The notes: generated by a model not told the origin, from the sequence alone. Shown: positions 1 through 14,814, counted from the stretch's first letter. The stretch: 64,000 nucleotides of DNA from Hemibagrus wyckioides (GCF_019097595.1 NC_080712.1:22316646-22380645), one strand, 5' to 3'. Program-made: numbers and translations.

Positions 1-3000
1 CTCACTCACTCACAGACTCACTCACTCACAGACTCACTCACTCACTCACTCACTCACAGACTCACTCACTCACAGACTCACTCACTCACAGACTCACTCA
101 CTCAGTCACTCACTCACAGACTCCGTCACTCACTCACTCACTCACAGACTCACTTGCTCACTCACTCACTCACTCACTCACTCTCAGACTCACTCACTCA
201 CAGACTCACTCACTCAGTCAGTCACTCACTCACAGACTTACTCACTCACTCACTCACTCACTCACAGACTCCGTCACTCACTCACTCACTCAGTCAGTCA
301 GTCAGTCAGTCACTCACTCACTCACAGACTCACTCACTCACAGACTCACTCACTCACTCAGTCACTCACTCACACTCACTCACTTACAGACTCACTCACT
401 CACAGACTCACTCACTCACTCACAGACTCACTCACTCACTCACTCACTCACTCACTCACTCACAGACTCACTCACAGACTCAGTCACAGACTCACTCACT
501 CACAGACTCACTCACAGACTCACTCACTCACAGACTCACAGACTCACTCACTCACAGACTCACTCACTCACTCACTCACTCACAGACTCACTCACAGACT
601 CACTCACTCACAGACTCACTCACTCACTCACTCACTCACTCACAGACTCACTCACTCACTCACAGACTCACAGACTCACTCACTCACAGACTCACTCACT
701 CACTCACTCACTCACTCACTCACAGACTCCATCACTCATTCACTCACTCAGTCAGTCAGTCACTCACTCACAGACTCACTCACTCACAGACTCACTCACT
801 CACGTAGACTTACTCACTCACAGACTCACTCACTCACTCACTCACTCACAGACTCACTCACAGACTCACTCACAGACTCACTCACTCACTCACTCACAGA
901 CTCACTCACTCACAGACTCACTCACAGACTCACTCACAGACTCACTCACTCACTCACAGACTCACTCACTCACAGACTCACTCACTCACAGACTCACAGA
1001 CTCACTCACTCACTCACTCACAGACTCACTCACTCACTCACTCACAGACTCCATCACTCATTCACTCACTCAGTCAGTCAGTCACTCACTCACTCACAGA
1101 CTCACTCACTCACAGACTCACTCACTCACTTACAGACTCACTCACTCACAGACTCACTCACAGACTCACTCACAGACTCACTCACTCACTTACAGACTCA
1201 CTCACTCACAGACTCACTCACTCACTCACAGACTCACTCACTCACAGACTCACTCACAGACTCACTCACTCACAGACTCACTCACTCACAGACTCACTCA
1301 CTCACTCACTCACTCACAGACTCACTCACTCACTTACTCACTCACTCACTCACTCACAGACTCACAGACTCACTCACTCACTCACAGACTCCATCACTCA
1401 TTCACTCACTCAGTCAGTCAGTCACTCACTCACTCACAGACTCACTCACTCCCAGACTCACTCACTCACTTACAGACTCACTCACTTACAGACTCACTAA
1501 CTCACAGACTCACTCACAGACTCACTCACTCACAGACTCACTCACTCACTTACAGACTCACTCACTCACAGACTCACTCACTCACAGAATCACTCACTCA
1601 CTCACTCACTCACTCACAGACTCACTCACAGACTCACAGACTCACTCAGTCACTCACTCACACTCACTCACTCACACTCACTCACTCACAGACTCACTCA
1701 CTCACAGACTCACTCACTCACTCACAGACTCACTCACTCACTCACTCACAGACTCACTCACTCACTCACAGACTCACTCACTCACTCACAGACTCACAGA
1801 CTCACTCACTCACTCACTCACTCACTCACAGACTCACTCACTCACTCACTCACTCACTCACAGACTCACTCACTCACTCACTCACAGACTCACTCACTCA
1901 CTCACTCACAGACTCACAGACTCACTCACAGACTCACTCACATACTCACTCACTCACTCACTCACAGACTCACTCACTCACAGACTCACTCACAGACTCA
2001 CTCACTCACAGACTCACTCACTCACAGACTCACTCACTCACAGACTCACTCACTCACTCACTCACAGACTCACTCACTCACAGACTCACTCACTCACTCA
2101 CTCACAGACTCACTCACTCACTCACAGACTCACTCACTCACAGACTCACTCACTCACAGACTCACTCACTCACTCACAGACTCACTCACTCACAGACTCA
2201 CTCACTCACAGACTCACTCACTCACAGGCTCACAGACTCACTCACAGACTCACTCACTCACAGACTCACTCACTCAGTCAGTCACTCACTCACAGACTCA
2301 CTCACTCACTCACTCACAGACTCACTCACTCACAGACTCACTCACTCACTCACTCACTCACAGACTCACTCAGTCACTCACTCACAGACTCAGTCACTCA
2401 CTCACTCACTCACTCACTCACTCACTCACAGACTCACTCACAGACTCACTCACTCACTCACTCACTCACAGACTCACTCACTCACTCACTCACAGACTCA
2501 CTCACTCACTCACAGACTCACTCACTCACTCACTCACTCACAGACTCACTCACAGACTCACTCACTCACTCACTCACTCACAGACTCACTCACAGACTCA
2601 CTCACTCACTCACTCACTCACAGACTCAGTCACTCACTCAGTCAGTCAGTCACTCACTCACTCACTCACTCACAGACTCACTCACTCACTCACTCACTCA
2701 CAGACTCACTCACTCACTCACTCACTCACAGACTCACTCACTCACTCACTCACTCACTCACAGACTCACTCACTCACTCACAGACTCACTCACTCACAGA
2801 CTCACTCACTCACTCACTCACAGACTCACTCACTCACAGACTCACTCACTCACAGACTCACTCACAGACTCACTCACAGACTCACTCACAGACTCACTCA
2901 CTCACAGACTCACTCACTCACAGACTCACTCACTCACTCACTCACTCACAGACTCACTCACTCACTCACTCACTCACTCACTCACTCACAGACTCACAGA

Positions 3001-6000
3001 CTCACTCACAGACTCACTCACTCACTCACTCACAGACTCACTCACAGACTCACTCACAGACTCACTCACTCACTCACTCACTCACAGACTCACTCACTCA
3101 CAGACTCACAGACTCACTCACTCACAGACTCACTCACTCACAGACTCCATCACTCATTCACTCACTCAGTCAGTCACTCACTCACTCACAGACTCACTCA
3201 CTCACAGACTCACTCACTCACTTAGACTCACTCACTCACTTAGACTCACTCACTCACAGACTCACTCACTCACTCACTCACTCACTCACTCACTCACTCA
3301 CTCACTCACAGACTCACTCACTCACAGACTCACTCACTCACAGACTCACTCACAGACTCACTCACAGACTCACTCACTCACAGACTCACTCACTCACAGA
3401 CTCACTCACTCACTCACAGACTCCATCACTCATTCACTCACTCAGTCAGTCAGTCACTCACTCACTCACTCACAGACTCACTCACTCACAGACTCACTCA
3501 CTCACAGACTCACTCACAGACTCACTCACTCACTTACAGACTCACTCACTCACTTACAGACTCACTCACTCACAGACTCACTCACTCACTCACAGACTCA
3601 CTCACTCACTCACTCACAGACTCACTCACTCACTTACAGACTCACTCACTCACAGACTCACTCACTCACTCACTCACTCACAGACTCCATCACTCATTCA
3701 CTCACTCAGTCAGTCAGTCACTCACTCACTCACTCACTCACTCACTCACAGACTCACTCACTCACAGACTCACTCACTCACTTACAGACTCACTCACTCA
3801 CAGACTCACTCACAGACTCACTCACTCACTTACAGACTCACTCACTCACTTACAGACTCACTCACTCACAGACTCACTCACTCACTCAAGACTCACTCAC
3901 TCACTCACTCACTCACTCACAGACTCACTCACTCACTTACAGACTCACTCACTCACTCCCAGACTCACTCACTCACTCACTCACTCACAGACTCACTCAC
4001 AGACTCCATCACTCATTCACTCACTCAGTCAGTCAGTCAGTCACTCACTCACTCCCAGACTCACTCACTCCCAGACTCACTCACTCCCAGACTCACTCAC
4101 TCACTTACAGACTCACTCACTTACAGACTCACTCACTCACAGACTCACTCACAGACTCACTCACTCACAGACTCACTCACAGAATCACTCACTCACTCAC
4201 TCACTCACTCACTCACTCACTCACTCACAGACTCACTCAGTCACTCACTCTCTCACTCACTCACACACTCACTCACTCACAGACTCACTCACTCACTCAC
4301 TCACAGACTCACTCACTCACTCACTCACTCACAGACTCACTCACTCACAGACTCACTCACTCACTCACAGACTCACTCACTCACAGACTCACTCACTTAC
4401 TCACTCACTCACTTACTCACTCACAGACTCACTCACTCACAGACTCACTCACTCACAGACTCACTCACTCACTCACAGACTCATTCACTCACAGACTCAC
4501 TCACTCACTCACTCACTCACAGACTCACTCATTCACTCACTCACTCAGACTCACTCACTCACAGACTCACTCACTCACTCACTCACTCACTCACAGACTC
4601 ACTCACTCACTCACTCACTCACAGACTCACTCACTCACTCACAGACTCACTCATTCACTCACAGACTCACTCACTCACTCACTCACTCACTCACAGACTC
4701 ACTCACTCACTCACTCACTCACTCACAGACTCACTCACTCACTCACTCACTCACTCACTCACAGACTCACTCACTCACAGACTCACTCACTCACTCACTC
4801 ACTCACTCACAGACTCACTCACTTACTCACTCACTCATTCACAGACTCACTCACTCACAGACTCACTCACTCACAGACTCACTCACTCACTCACTCACAG
4901 ACTCACTCACTCACTCACAGACTCACTCACTCACTCACTCACTCACAGACTCACTCACAGACTCACTCACTCACTCACTCACTCACTCACTCACAGACTC
5001 ACTCACTCACTCACAGACTCACTCACTCACTCACTCACTCACTCACAGACTCAGTCACTCACTCAGTCAGTCACTCACTCACTCACTCACTCACTCAGTC
5101 ACTCACTCACAGACTCACTCAGTCACTCACTCACTCACTCACTCACTCACTCACAGACTCACTCACTCACTCACTCACTGACTCACTCACTCACTCACTC
5201 ACTCACTCACTCACACTCACAGACTCACTCACTCACTCACTCACTCACTCACTCACTCACACTCACAGACTCACTCACTCACAGACTCAGTCACTCACTC
5301 ACTCACAGACTCAGTCACTCACTCACAGACTCACTCACTCACAGACTCACTCACTCACTCACTCACTCACTCACAGACTCACTCACTCACAGACTCACTC
5401 ACTCACTCACTCACAGACTCACTCACTCACTCACTCACAGACTCACTCACTCACTCACAGACTCACTCACAGACTCACTCACTCACTCACTCACAGACTC
5501 AGTCACTCACTCACTCACAGACTCACTCACTCACTCACAGACTCACTCACAGACTCACTCACTCACTCACTCACTCACAGACTCACTCACTCACTCACAG
5601 ACTCACTCACTCACTCACTCACTCACTCACAGACTCACTCAGTCACTCACTCACTCACTCACTCACTCACTCACAGACTCACTCACTCACTCACAGACTC
5701 ACTCACTCACTCACTCACTCACTCACTCACAGACTCACTCACTCACTCACTCACAGACTCACTCACTCACTCACTCACAGACTCACTCACTCACTCACTC
5801 ACTCACAGACTCACTCACTCACTCACAGACTCACTCACTCACAGACTCACTCACTCACTCACAGACTCACTCACTCACAGACTCACTCACTCACAGACTC
5901 ACTCACTCACTCACTCACTCACTCACAGACTCACTCACAGACTCACTCACTCACAGACTCACTCACTCACTCACTCACTCACAGACTCACTCACAGACTC

Positions 6001-6719
6001 ACTCACTCACTCACTCACTCACTCACTCACTCACAGACTCACTCACAGACTCAGTCACTCACTCAGTCAGTCAGTCACTCACTCACTCAGTCACTCACAG
6101 ACTCACTCACTCACTCACTCACTCAGTCACTCACAGACTTACTCAATTACTCACTCACTCATTCACAGACTCACTCACTCACTCACTCACAGACTCACTC
6201 ACTCACTCACTCACTCACTCACTCACAGACTCACTCACTCACTCACTCACTCACTCACTCACTCACAGACTCACTCACTCACAGACTCACTCACTCACTC
6301 ACAGACTTACAGACTCACTCACTCACTCACTCACTCACTCACAGACTCACTCACTCACTCACTCACAGACTCACTCACTTACTCACTCACTCACTTACTC
6401 ACTCACTCATTCACAGACTCACTCACTCACAGACTCACTCACTCACAGACACTCACTCACTCACTCACTCACTCACTCACAGACTCACTCACTCACAGAC
6501 TCACTCACTCACAGACTCACTCACTCACTCACTCAGACTCACTCACTCACTCACTCACAGACTCACTCACAGACTCACTCACTCACAGACTCACTCACTC
6601 ACTCACTCACAGACTCACTCACAGACTCACTCACTCACTCACTCACTCACAGACTCAGTCACTCACTCACTCACTCACAGACTCAGTCACTCACTCAGTC
6701 AGTCACTCACTCACTCACT
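1..6719. repeat. Large tandem array of CTCA-type tetranucleotides with CAGA and AGTC variants
   Basis: The whole stretch is a 4-bp-phased repeat: runs of CTCA are broken at irregular intervals by one CAGA unit, and in places by AGTC (cagtcagtcagt), TTCA or TTAC units. It starts before base 1, so its full length is unknown. Array order ends at about 6719, where ordinary sequence begins (gatagggaag). Within it there is a higher-order pattern: a block containing CTCCATCACTCATTC followed by AGTC repeats recurs at 727, 1049, 1389, 3145, 3421, 3685 and 4004. From about 4230 this marker is lost and TTACTCAC/TTCACAG variants recur instead (near 4390, 4810, 6140, 6370). All frames are open over long distances only because the unit gives a four-residue repeat; this is not a gene. 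Relative to adss2 it appears to lie in intron 1, because coding exon 1 is not found between the array and 15655. Confidence 0.97.
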
Positions 6720-9700
6720 TGATAGGGAAGTGAGCCTTTTTTAACTTGCTTTTTAACTTGCTTTATAGTTAACAAATTTAGTTCATTGGCTTATTAGAAT
6801 TGTAATGACTTGTCATTTTGAGAATTGTATAGAAAACAAACAAAACTATCTTTCTAAAAGTATCACTACACATACTAACAAAATCTGAACTAAAAGCCAG
6901 TCTGTGAGTGTAGTCGAAACATCTGCGAGACACCAGACAGCTGTACGTGCAGCATTCAGTGTGTAATATTTTTCCTACCAAAGCCCTGTGTGTATCTTTC
7001 CGCTCTGTGTGCATTTCACCCAGCGAGGATAAATAGGGTTTAGTCGCAGCAAGTTATCATATGAGCATGAGAAATTTATGGGTAGTAGTATTCATTCAGG
7101 GGATCACTGGAGCAGCATCATGTACAACAGGCTGTAAGCTTTGTTTGGCCTTTGCACTCTGTGTGTGTCTACTACAGTTTATTGTCTTTATATATGTCAT
7201 ATTAGGTTTTAATGAATTAATTTGTGTAAATTAATCCTTTAATTTAGAATGAAAACATAAAATGATATTAGGTTGTGTAACACGTATATATACTGAATAT
7301 CAGCATGATTACTTTTATATAACAGTTCTATAAAGTAGTTAAGTGACACTTTAAACACAGTGGCCAAAGGTTCTGTATTTTTGCTCTGCTAGCGGAAATA
7401 GATTTTGAAGCAACTCATATTGATTATGTTATATAGCTAGGTCATATTGATTTGTACATTTCCATTAAAGCTGCTTCTAGTAAAATGCTTGTCCCTTCTT
7501 AATCTGATGAGTTTTTATATTTTGAACTAAAAGTCATATTTCTGAAAAAGTATTATTTGTCTCCTGATGATGATGTCACCAAGACTATTTTAGTAACCGT
7601 TTTGAACTAGGAAGTGGAATTTAACATGGTGAGCACCATGATGAGTGGAGTGATACACACAGTGACACATCCCAGTGCGGTTATAGGAAATATAAGCTCT
7701 TGGCACACTGCTTAAAAATTCTAATTAGTGGACCTTAATCTTAGCTATTCTATAAAAGTACAAAACTAATATTTAAGGCTTTAACATAGGCTTTGTCAAA
7801 TGACCATTAAACATTTCCAAAACATTAGACATTGTTCTGTAACTATTTTATACACTAACTTTCTGTAAGGTACTGCCATCTTTCTCATCCAGCATCAGCT
7901 ATATCACTATATAAGTAAAGCTGTGAGTGTTCAGTGCATGAAGTGTCCAACATTCCACACTTCATTTTTTTTTTTCGGTTAAATAAGTGCATCATTCAGG
8001 TATTTCTTCTTCTTGGAACTTTCCGTGTGAGCACTACTCACACTATTTATAATATAAAATAGAGTAGAATAGTGTAATGTAGTATAAGTGTGCACGAGTC
8101 AGTGCACAGTGACCAATACCACATTGTTACAGTAAATGCACATCTCCCAGGCACATGATCTGCATGTCTTAGAGATCACCTAAAATGAAATTCGGGGCAT
8201 AATATACACGCTGCTGTTGATTCTGCCTTGACCCAGAACATTCAGTTTGTCTCTTTGTCTCAATCTGACCTCCAAACCCCTATTTATTTGCCATTTAACT
8301 TATATAATTAGTTTTAAAACAAATGGTAATAAATAAAAATCGGGCTTCGGGGATGCATAAGTTTGATGAATTAAGTCTAGAATTCAAGGAATGGTCCTGA
8401 AACAGTTCTGTTTTGTTAATTGGATAAATAAGGTGAACTTTATACTGAAAAGAAAAAAAAAACTTGTTAGCAACGATGCTTAAAGCTACCAGTTTGCAGT
8501 TACTGCCTGTAAGAGAGAACACGGCCTGTTCCGCTTTTTATAACAACGCCTGCACCAGCACTTTTCTTGGATCTATTTCTGACTTGCCACAAACCGTGCT
8601 GCAGTGCTTGGACTGATAGATACAGCGGTGTTAAACATGAGCAGATATAGTAACAGCGATGCCATGAAATAAGGTTGCATAGTATATGATATTGAGTGTT
8701 GAATGAATGTCGTAGAAGCACTAATACACAACAGTGAGCTGTCTTTAGACCATTAACTGATATTTAGAAATGTACATATTAATATATTGCAGGTCACAGG
8801 TTAAGTACTCACTTCCCAGTGTTTAATATGTATGTAGAAGGAATATCTGAATCATAATCAGACTATGTAATTAGGAGTATAATTTCATATAATAGGAGTT
8901 CATTTGATATAACAAACAGTCAGACACATTTTGTGCTTCTTGATATGTTTTAAAATCGTTCTGTTTATTCCAATTATATTCATATTTCTAATCCTTTTCC
9001 CGTTAGAACTGATATAGTCTACTTCCAAACCAATATAACCCTAGTATTCAGATTCAGATGTTTCACCCTTCATTTGCAAGCCGTAATTACACACGTTGAC
9101 TGCATCTAGTCAGGCAGAGCTGCTTTTTCAGTATGACGTTTCCTCCTTTAACTGTACGCAAATGATGAAAGGCCACCTGTTGCCTCGGGGGCGTAGCATA
9201 TTCTAGCACGTTTCCATCGAACAAGATTCACAACATACCAGCGAGTATATATTTAACATAGTCCTCGTATACTGACATACACAGACAGATGAACCATTTC
9301 GTTTTCTCAACAGAATTTGAATACATGGGAGTCGAGTTCCCCAAACCGCACAGCTCTGACCCTCTGCCTTTTCTTGGCCACTCGACTAAATGCGCTACAA
9401 TGTGAAATAAAGACATGCCTGTAATTTTGTTGCTGTTCTGTAATACATCTAGATGTATGCAATATTTACTTCATCATCACTATCCTCTCTTTAATATTAT
9501 ACCAAGCTTTGCGCTGTTTAAGCTGCATATTTATGGTCATTCTGATAATGTTTGTAATTTATTAACTGCTATCACCGTGATCTTGTTTGGCACTATTAAA
9601 TAAACTTGTTAACTGTTCTTAGGAACCTCAGTAGCTGGAAAATGGAAAGGTTTAGTGGGGTTCAGTTGATATATGTGCAATTCAAGGTACACTGACTGAT

Positions 9701-10080
9701 GTGTAACCTTATGTGCTATAGGCACTTCAGAAGCACACCTATGTAAGCTACTCTTGAGCACTAAATAAGCACTAAAAAACATTGAGCTAAATACTCTGCT
9801 TAACCAGAAGGCAAGTTCTTGAAAATGAATCTCAGCTCAAATATCTGTTTTGTTTCTTAACTGTTTCTCATTTATAACCTCCCTTCATAAACTAAAAATA
9901 AAACAAGATAAACAAAGATAAAACAAGTCAGTGATTACATCATCATTCATATCATCATACCAATGAAACCATCATTTATAGAGAAACTAAATGTTTCCTG
10001 GGAAATTGTTTTATGCCTTTTGTCTTGCACTGTTTGCACACATGCGCTTTATGTGAAAAGGTTCATATTACTTTTTACCC

Positions 10081-10166
10081 TTTAGTTCTGTGTTGTCTTA
10101 TGTAGCTCTGTGTTGTCTTATGTAGCTCTGTGTTGTCTTATGTAGCTCTGGGTTGTCTTATGCAGC
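10081..10166. repeat. 20-bp tandem repeat, about four copies
   Basis: The unit tgtagctctgtgttgtctta recurs with period 20. The first copy has a variant start (ttagttctg), two copies are near identical, and the fourth has one G-for-T change before the pattern ends in tgcagcacc. Confidence 0.9.
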
Positions 10167-11666
10167 ACCAGGGTCCTAGAGCAACTATGTTTCTGAAAAA
10201 CACATCACGTGTCTGAAATGACAATAACAGCTTCTTGACTTGACTTGAACAGTGCAAATGTAATGAATGGACCTAACCGGTCAGTTTGTAATTCCTTGCA
10301 AACCTCAAATGCAAGCTCTGGTATATCATAGTACCCTGACAATACCCAATTACCTCTGATAAAGCAGCTTCTATTTCACCATTAACCATCACAAGATGAA
10401 TTATTATTCTCATCATATTGGCTCTCCACCTAAAACACACCATGGGTGCAAATCAGTTGATATGGCAGCATGCTGTGGCAGTGGCTTGTGACAGGTTATT
10501 ACAGGGATCTGAGTGGTGTGGCTCTGTCACTGTGTGTGATAAGTTGGCAAGCCTGATACTTATCCCACTCCAGGCATAGGCTTTCTCCCCTCTAGGAACC
10601 AAGCTTATCAGTCACAGCTAGCTACTTTTAGCTTGTCAGGTTTGGAATATGGAAGTCAGCCAACACAACCTGACGCCCCCAATCCAGTGACAGTCATGTG
10701 GAGGGTAAAGATAAAGAACGTATAAAAATGTCACAGGTAATTGCTGGAAATCCTGCTTCTGAAATCCAATTATTATAGAAAAGTCTTGGAATTAAATAAA
10801 CAAATAAAATCCAGTTATTGATCAGCAGTTTGTTAAACTTGCACGTTTTGTTCTTTGTCCTTGTAATAGGACCATGTGACCTTTTCGTCAGTTTCTGTTC
10901 TTGGTTATGGTTTTGATAAAACTGTTACTAGAACATCATAATCTTTAACACACAACACGCACTGAGTGTATCGAAACATTTTCAAAATGGCTAGTTCTCT
11001 GTAGTTGCTGTGATTATTATAATTATATAGATTATTTTAAAAAAGTTTCAAGTTTACAGAGCCTGAACCGTTAGCTACGTAAAGAATCTTTAAAGATGTA
11101 ATTACAGACAGTTTGTTTAAACCTGCTTTCTAGACACGAATAGAGCCTTCACAAGTCAATCTTGCAGTTTTACTTTTCTGACATGTGACATTTACCCTTA
11201 GGTTCATATTAGCAGGTAATACGGTACTCATGTCACTAGTTTATTTGTTGTGGGTGTGTAGCAATGGCTACTTTTGTTCTAGTTGCTACAGTTCTTATGG
11301 GAAAGTGAAGTAACCAAAAAGTATAGTTTACAGCTACGTAGTAATGCAAATGAAGTAAAAAGTAGCAGATTAACAAAGCAAGTACTAGCTACGTACACTC
11401 ACCAGAGGCACCAGTGACCTCTGCTTCTTCCTTCCAAGCTTTATTTGTCCGTGTAATATCTATATGCTTTTTTAACGAGAGGTCATACATGATAAGATGA
11501 AACCATAAACCAGTTATATGTTTTCCTTCCATTTTTACTAGGCAAAAAGTAAAGGGAAACTAACTGAAAGTAGGTATTAAAAGTTGTGAGCAGGGAACTG
11601 AAGAAACATTGGAACACGTGCACTAGGATTCCAATATAAAATGCTGAGAAAGTGAAAATCTAGATG

Positions 11667-12098
11667 TACACTATATTGCCAAACGTTTTGGGACACCCCT
11701 CCAAATCGTTGAATTCAGGTGTTGTTTTTCAGGGGTTAGGCTTGACCGCTTGGTTCCAGGAACTCTTCAGCATACCAAGATATTTTGGACAATTTCATGC
11801 TCCCAACATTGTGGGAACAGATTGGGGATGATCCCTTCCTGTTCCAACATGACTGTACACCAGTGCACAAAGCAAGGTCCATAAAGACATGGATGAGCGA
11901 GTTTGGTGTGGAGTCCTGATGATGGAGGAGAAGGCCTGGCTCACAATCTCCACTTTAATTCATCCCAAAGGTGTTTTATCGGGTTGAGGTCAGGACTCTG
12001 TGCAGGCCTAACTAAGGGGTCAAGTCCAACCCCTGAAAAACAACACCTGAATTCAATGATTTGGAGGGGCGTCCCAAAACCTTTGGCAATATAGTGTA
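11667..12098. mobile_element. Non-autonomous, rearranged Tc1/mariner-like transposon
   Basis: The element is bounded by TA on both sides, the usual target of Tc1/mariner. It has long imperfect inverted termini: the left end begins CACTATATTGCC and continues through gggacacccctccaaat to caggggtt near 11738, and the right end is the reverse complement of this, finishing ggcaatatagtg at 12096. Inside, about 11778-11918 on the + strand reads as Tc1 transposase (DILDNF, LPTLWEQ, FLFQHD, PVHKARSIKTWMSEFGVE). About 11932-12008 on the - strand reads as the later part of the same protein (PAQSPDLNPIKHLWDELKWRL, then a stop). The two transposase pieces face each other, so the body has been internally inverted and deleted. 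It cannot encode a working enzyme. It sits in adss2 intron 1. Confidence 0.88.
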
Positions 12099-12777
12099 CG
12101 TGTCAGAATCTTACCCAGTCAAAATGTATTTAAGTGAAATTAAAAACTTCTGAAAGCTTAAAAGAAAAAAATGTAATGAAGTTAATGTACACTGGTCACA
12201 GACGGGTTTAGTGCTGTAGTTTTGTTGATAAATTACTTTCATTTAAATCACTTCATTTAAATCACTTTCAAATTAAGTACCATGTAAATAAAAGTTTTTC
12301 CTCAGCTAGGATTTGACTTTCTGTCTTGCCAACTTACATTATCTACTTACATCACCGTTAATCTAACATCGCATTAACAAAGAAATCATACTTCCTTGGT
12401 TAAATATTAGCGAAACTTACCTCAGCATGCTTTTTCAAATGAGTTCATGCCTTTAGGAGAGCAAAAAAAACCCCACATCATTTTAAACAGGACTTTTTTA
12501 CTGATAGTGTACTGATTGTACTGGGATACGTCCAGATGTGTTCGTCTTCAAGTTCCGCACTGCGGTCAAGGACCATATCTGTCTCGTGGAGCATTTTTTC
12601 TATGTTGACTGGACGTTAACCAAAAATGACAGAAATAGATCTGAGCACATTTAATTGATCTGTCAGTCATTTGTGATATGTAATGCATACATTGAGGTCT
12701 AAATAAATAGGCTAAATATTAAGAAGTATTTCAAAATTAAGTAAATTAAGTATTTATTTTAAGTATTACTCAAGTAT

Positions 12778-12853
12778 CAATCCATCTATTCATCCATCCA
12801 TTTTCTGTACAGATTATTATGTTCAAGATTTTAGGGAACCTGGAACATAACAA

Positions 12854-12914
<61 letters not shown>

Positions 12915-12930
12915 ATTTAGAGATACTCAA
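12778..12930 (+). repeat. Degenerate teleost interspersed repeat with embedded CT/CA microsatellite
   Basis: The stretch tccatctattcatccatcc, followed by ttttctgtac and later gggaacctggaac, resembles a dispersed fish repeat. A (CT)5(CA)n tract at about 12853-12910 is followed by gacaatttagagat, which is the usual continuation of that repeat. The microsatellite has therefore expanded inside an older repeat copy. Family assignment is from memory of the pattern. Confidence 0.6.
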
Positions 12931-14722
12931 GTATAAATATGGCAAAATAATACTAAAGTATAATAACAAAATACACAGCTTCACCATGTCCTAACTGATT
13001 TGAAGAAAATCTGTATTGGCCTGCTGATCTGTTTCTTTGTTGCTCAACTCTGAAAATGAAATGGCAGCTTGTGCTACATACATAGAAACCGACCAGACAC
13101 CTGTCATTTTATTGCACACTAGTGTGAACCTAGGGTCATTGCTCATAAAATGTCCTCGTCATAAAATGATCAGGTGAACAAGGCACCAGCTGATTTCAGT
13201 ATGTTCTTCTCAGCTTCATGATCTGCTATGTAATTTACTCTCAAACCTTGTCTTATGTGACACAGTGTTCTGTCGTTGCTGGGTAACGTGATAGCGTTTC
13301 CAACTATAGTGAATGAAAGACTCCTGTAGTCACAGACTTGCATCATAACTCAAGTCGTGTAGAATGAAACAAGCATGGACATAATTTCGACTGCTCCACG
13401 TGTTGAGACCTGTCTAGCAGAATACTGTAAAGCTACACTGCATTGTTAACACTAAACGCACCATATGGCTCTTGCGGCTGCTATGCATATGTAACTACAA
13501 CTAAAAAGGAGAGGCATCTCACAGGAGTTGACCAGGAATAGCTCGGCTCTTCCGCTCATTACGTACAGAAAATAACATAAACGTGGGCTGATTTATTGGA
13601 TGTGCTCAGTGAGAACAGCCCCAGACCCTCCTGAGAGGTCAGAAGCCAAGCCCTGACGCACGAGGACACTTGATATCTGTGCATGGAGACTTTTTTACAC
13701 CAAGGTTATTTACGTTCACGTACATAATCTGTGTTTATTTTGCATTTAAGTACATTGTGTGTATATGCACATGATATGAGAACGAGGTCCGTTCCAAGAA
13801 AGCAAGATTAAATGGAAAGAAGGGAAAGAGTATATTCTAATATTACTCTTTGTAGTGCTGTTATAAAGTTTTAGCTGGTTTTATTAATCAGTGTATATAT
13901 ATATATAGTATCTAGTAAAAATGTAGTAGCTGTCTGCTCTATCTACTCTTTCTGTGTTTTATGAGGTGTCTATATATCATTTATACTGGGAAAGCTGCTG
14001 TTCATTCCTGCTTAGAAATGTATACTGATTTGTAGGATTTATAAATATGAGAAATCTGGATGCCACTTCAGGGTTGGACTGACATGGCTATAGTGGAGTC
14101 CAGAAGTCTGACACAACATCAAAAATCTTTGTTCTACATATTAAATTGGAAGAAGGTTTTAGAATTGTGGAAGAAAGTTATAGAATTTATTTAACTTTCA
14201 AGATTTTATTTTATTTCTGGTCGAGTGCTCACGTTGCAGGAGTCTGTGGAGTCTTTCAGAAATCTACTATCTATCATTCCTGTGCCAATGATAGTGGCTT
14301 CTTGAAGATTATCTTTAGCATGATAAGAGCAAGTGCTGAGGTTGTTTCACTCTAACCAGCAGATGAACTGATTAGATTGTGGAATTGATCCAAGTGGGCT
14401 CAGGGTGACAGCAAACTCAGATAGTTTTCCCTTCAATAGCTTCATTCCTGCTTTTCATACAGAGATATAACTTCCACAATCAAGGAACTCAAAGCTCATT
14501 TTCTCAGCAAAGGTTTATCAGTTTTTCTGTCAGTCTATAGACAATTCTTTCTAGTGCAACATCTGTACAGTGACTTGAACTTGAGCAAGTTGCTAAAATG
14601 TTTCTGCAAATATGGAGCAACTTGCTGCAGAGACGTCTGTACCAGTGGGAGTGAAGAGAGTAGAGCGACGTGACCCGTGGCAAAGAGCACACGCTGCTTC
14701 TCATTCATCTCGTATTATATGA

Positions 14723-14724
<2 letters not shown>

Positions 14725-14814
<90 letters not shown>
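14725..14814. repeat. (TA)n microsatellite, about 45 units
   Basis: Uninterrupted AT/TA dinucleotides run from gatgcatata to the tatacacact edge, about 930 bases upstream of the first adss2 exon in the window. Confidence 0.95.

Noticed and set aside
154..807. 217-codon open frame in the tetranucleotide array
   Set aside because: A 4-bp unit gives a 12-bp, four-residue periodic frame with no stop by construction. The residues (SLTH, SQTH) only mirror the repeat.
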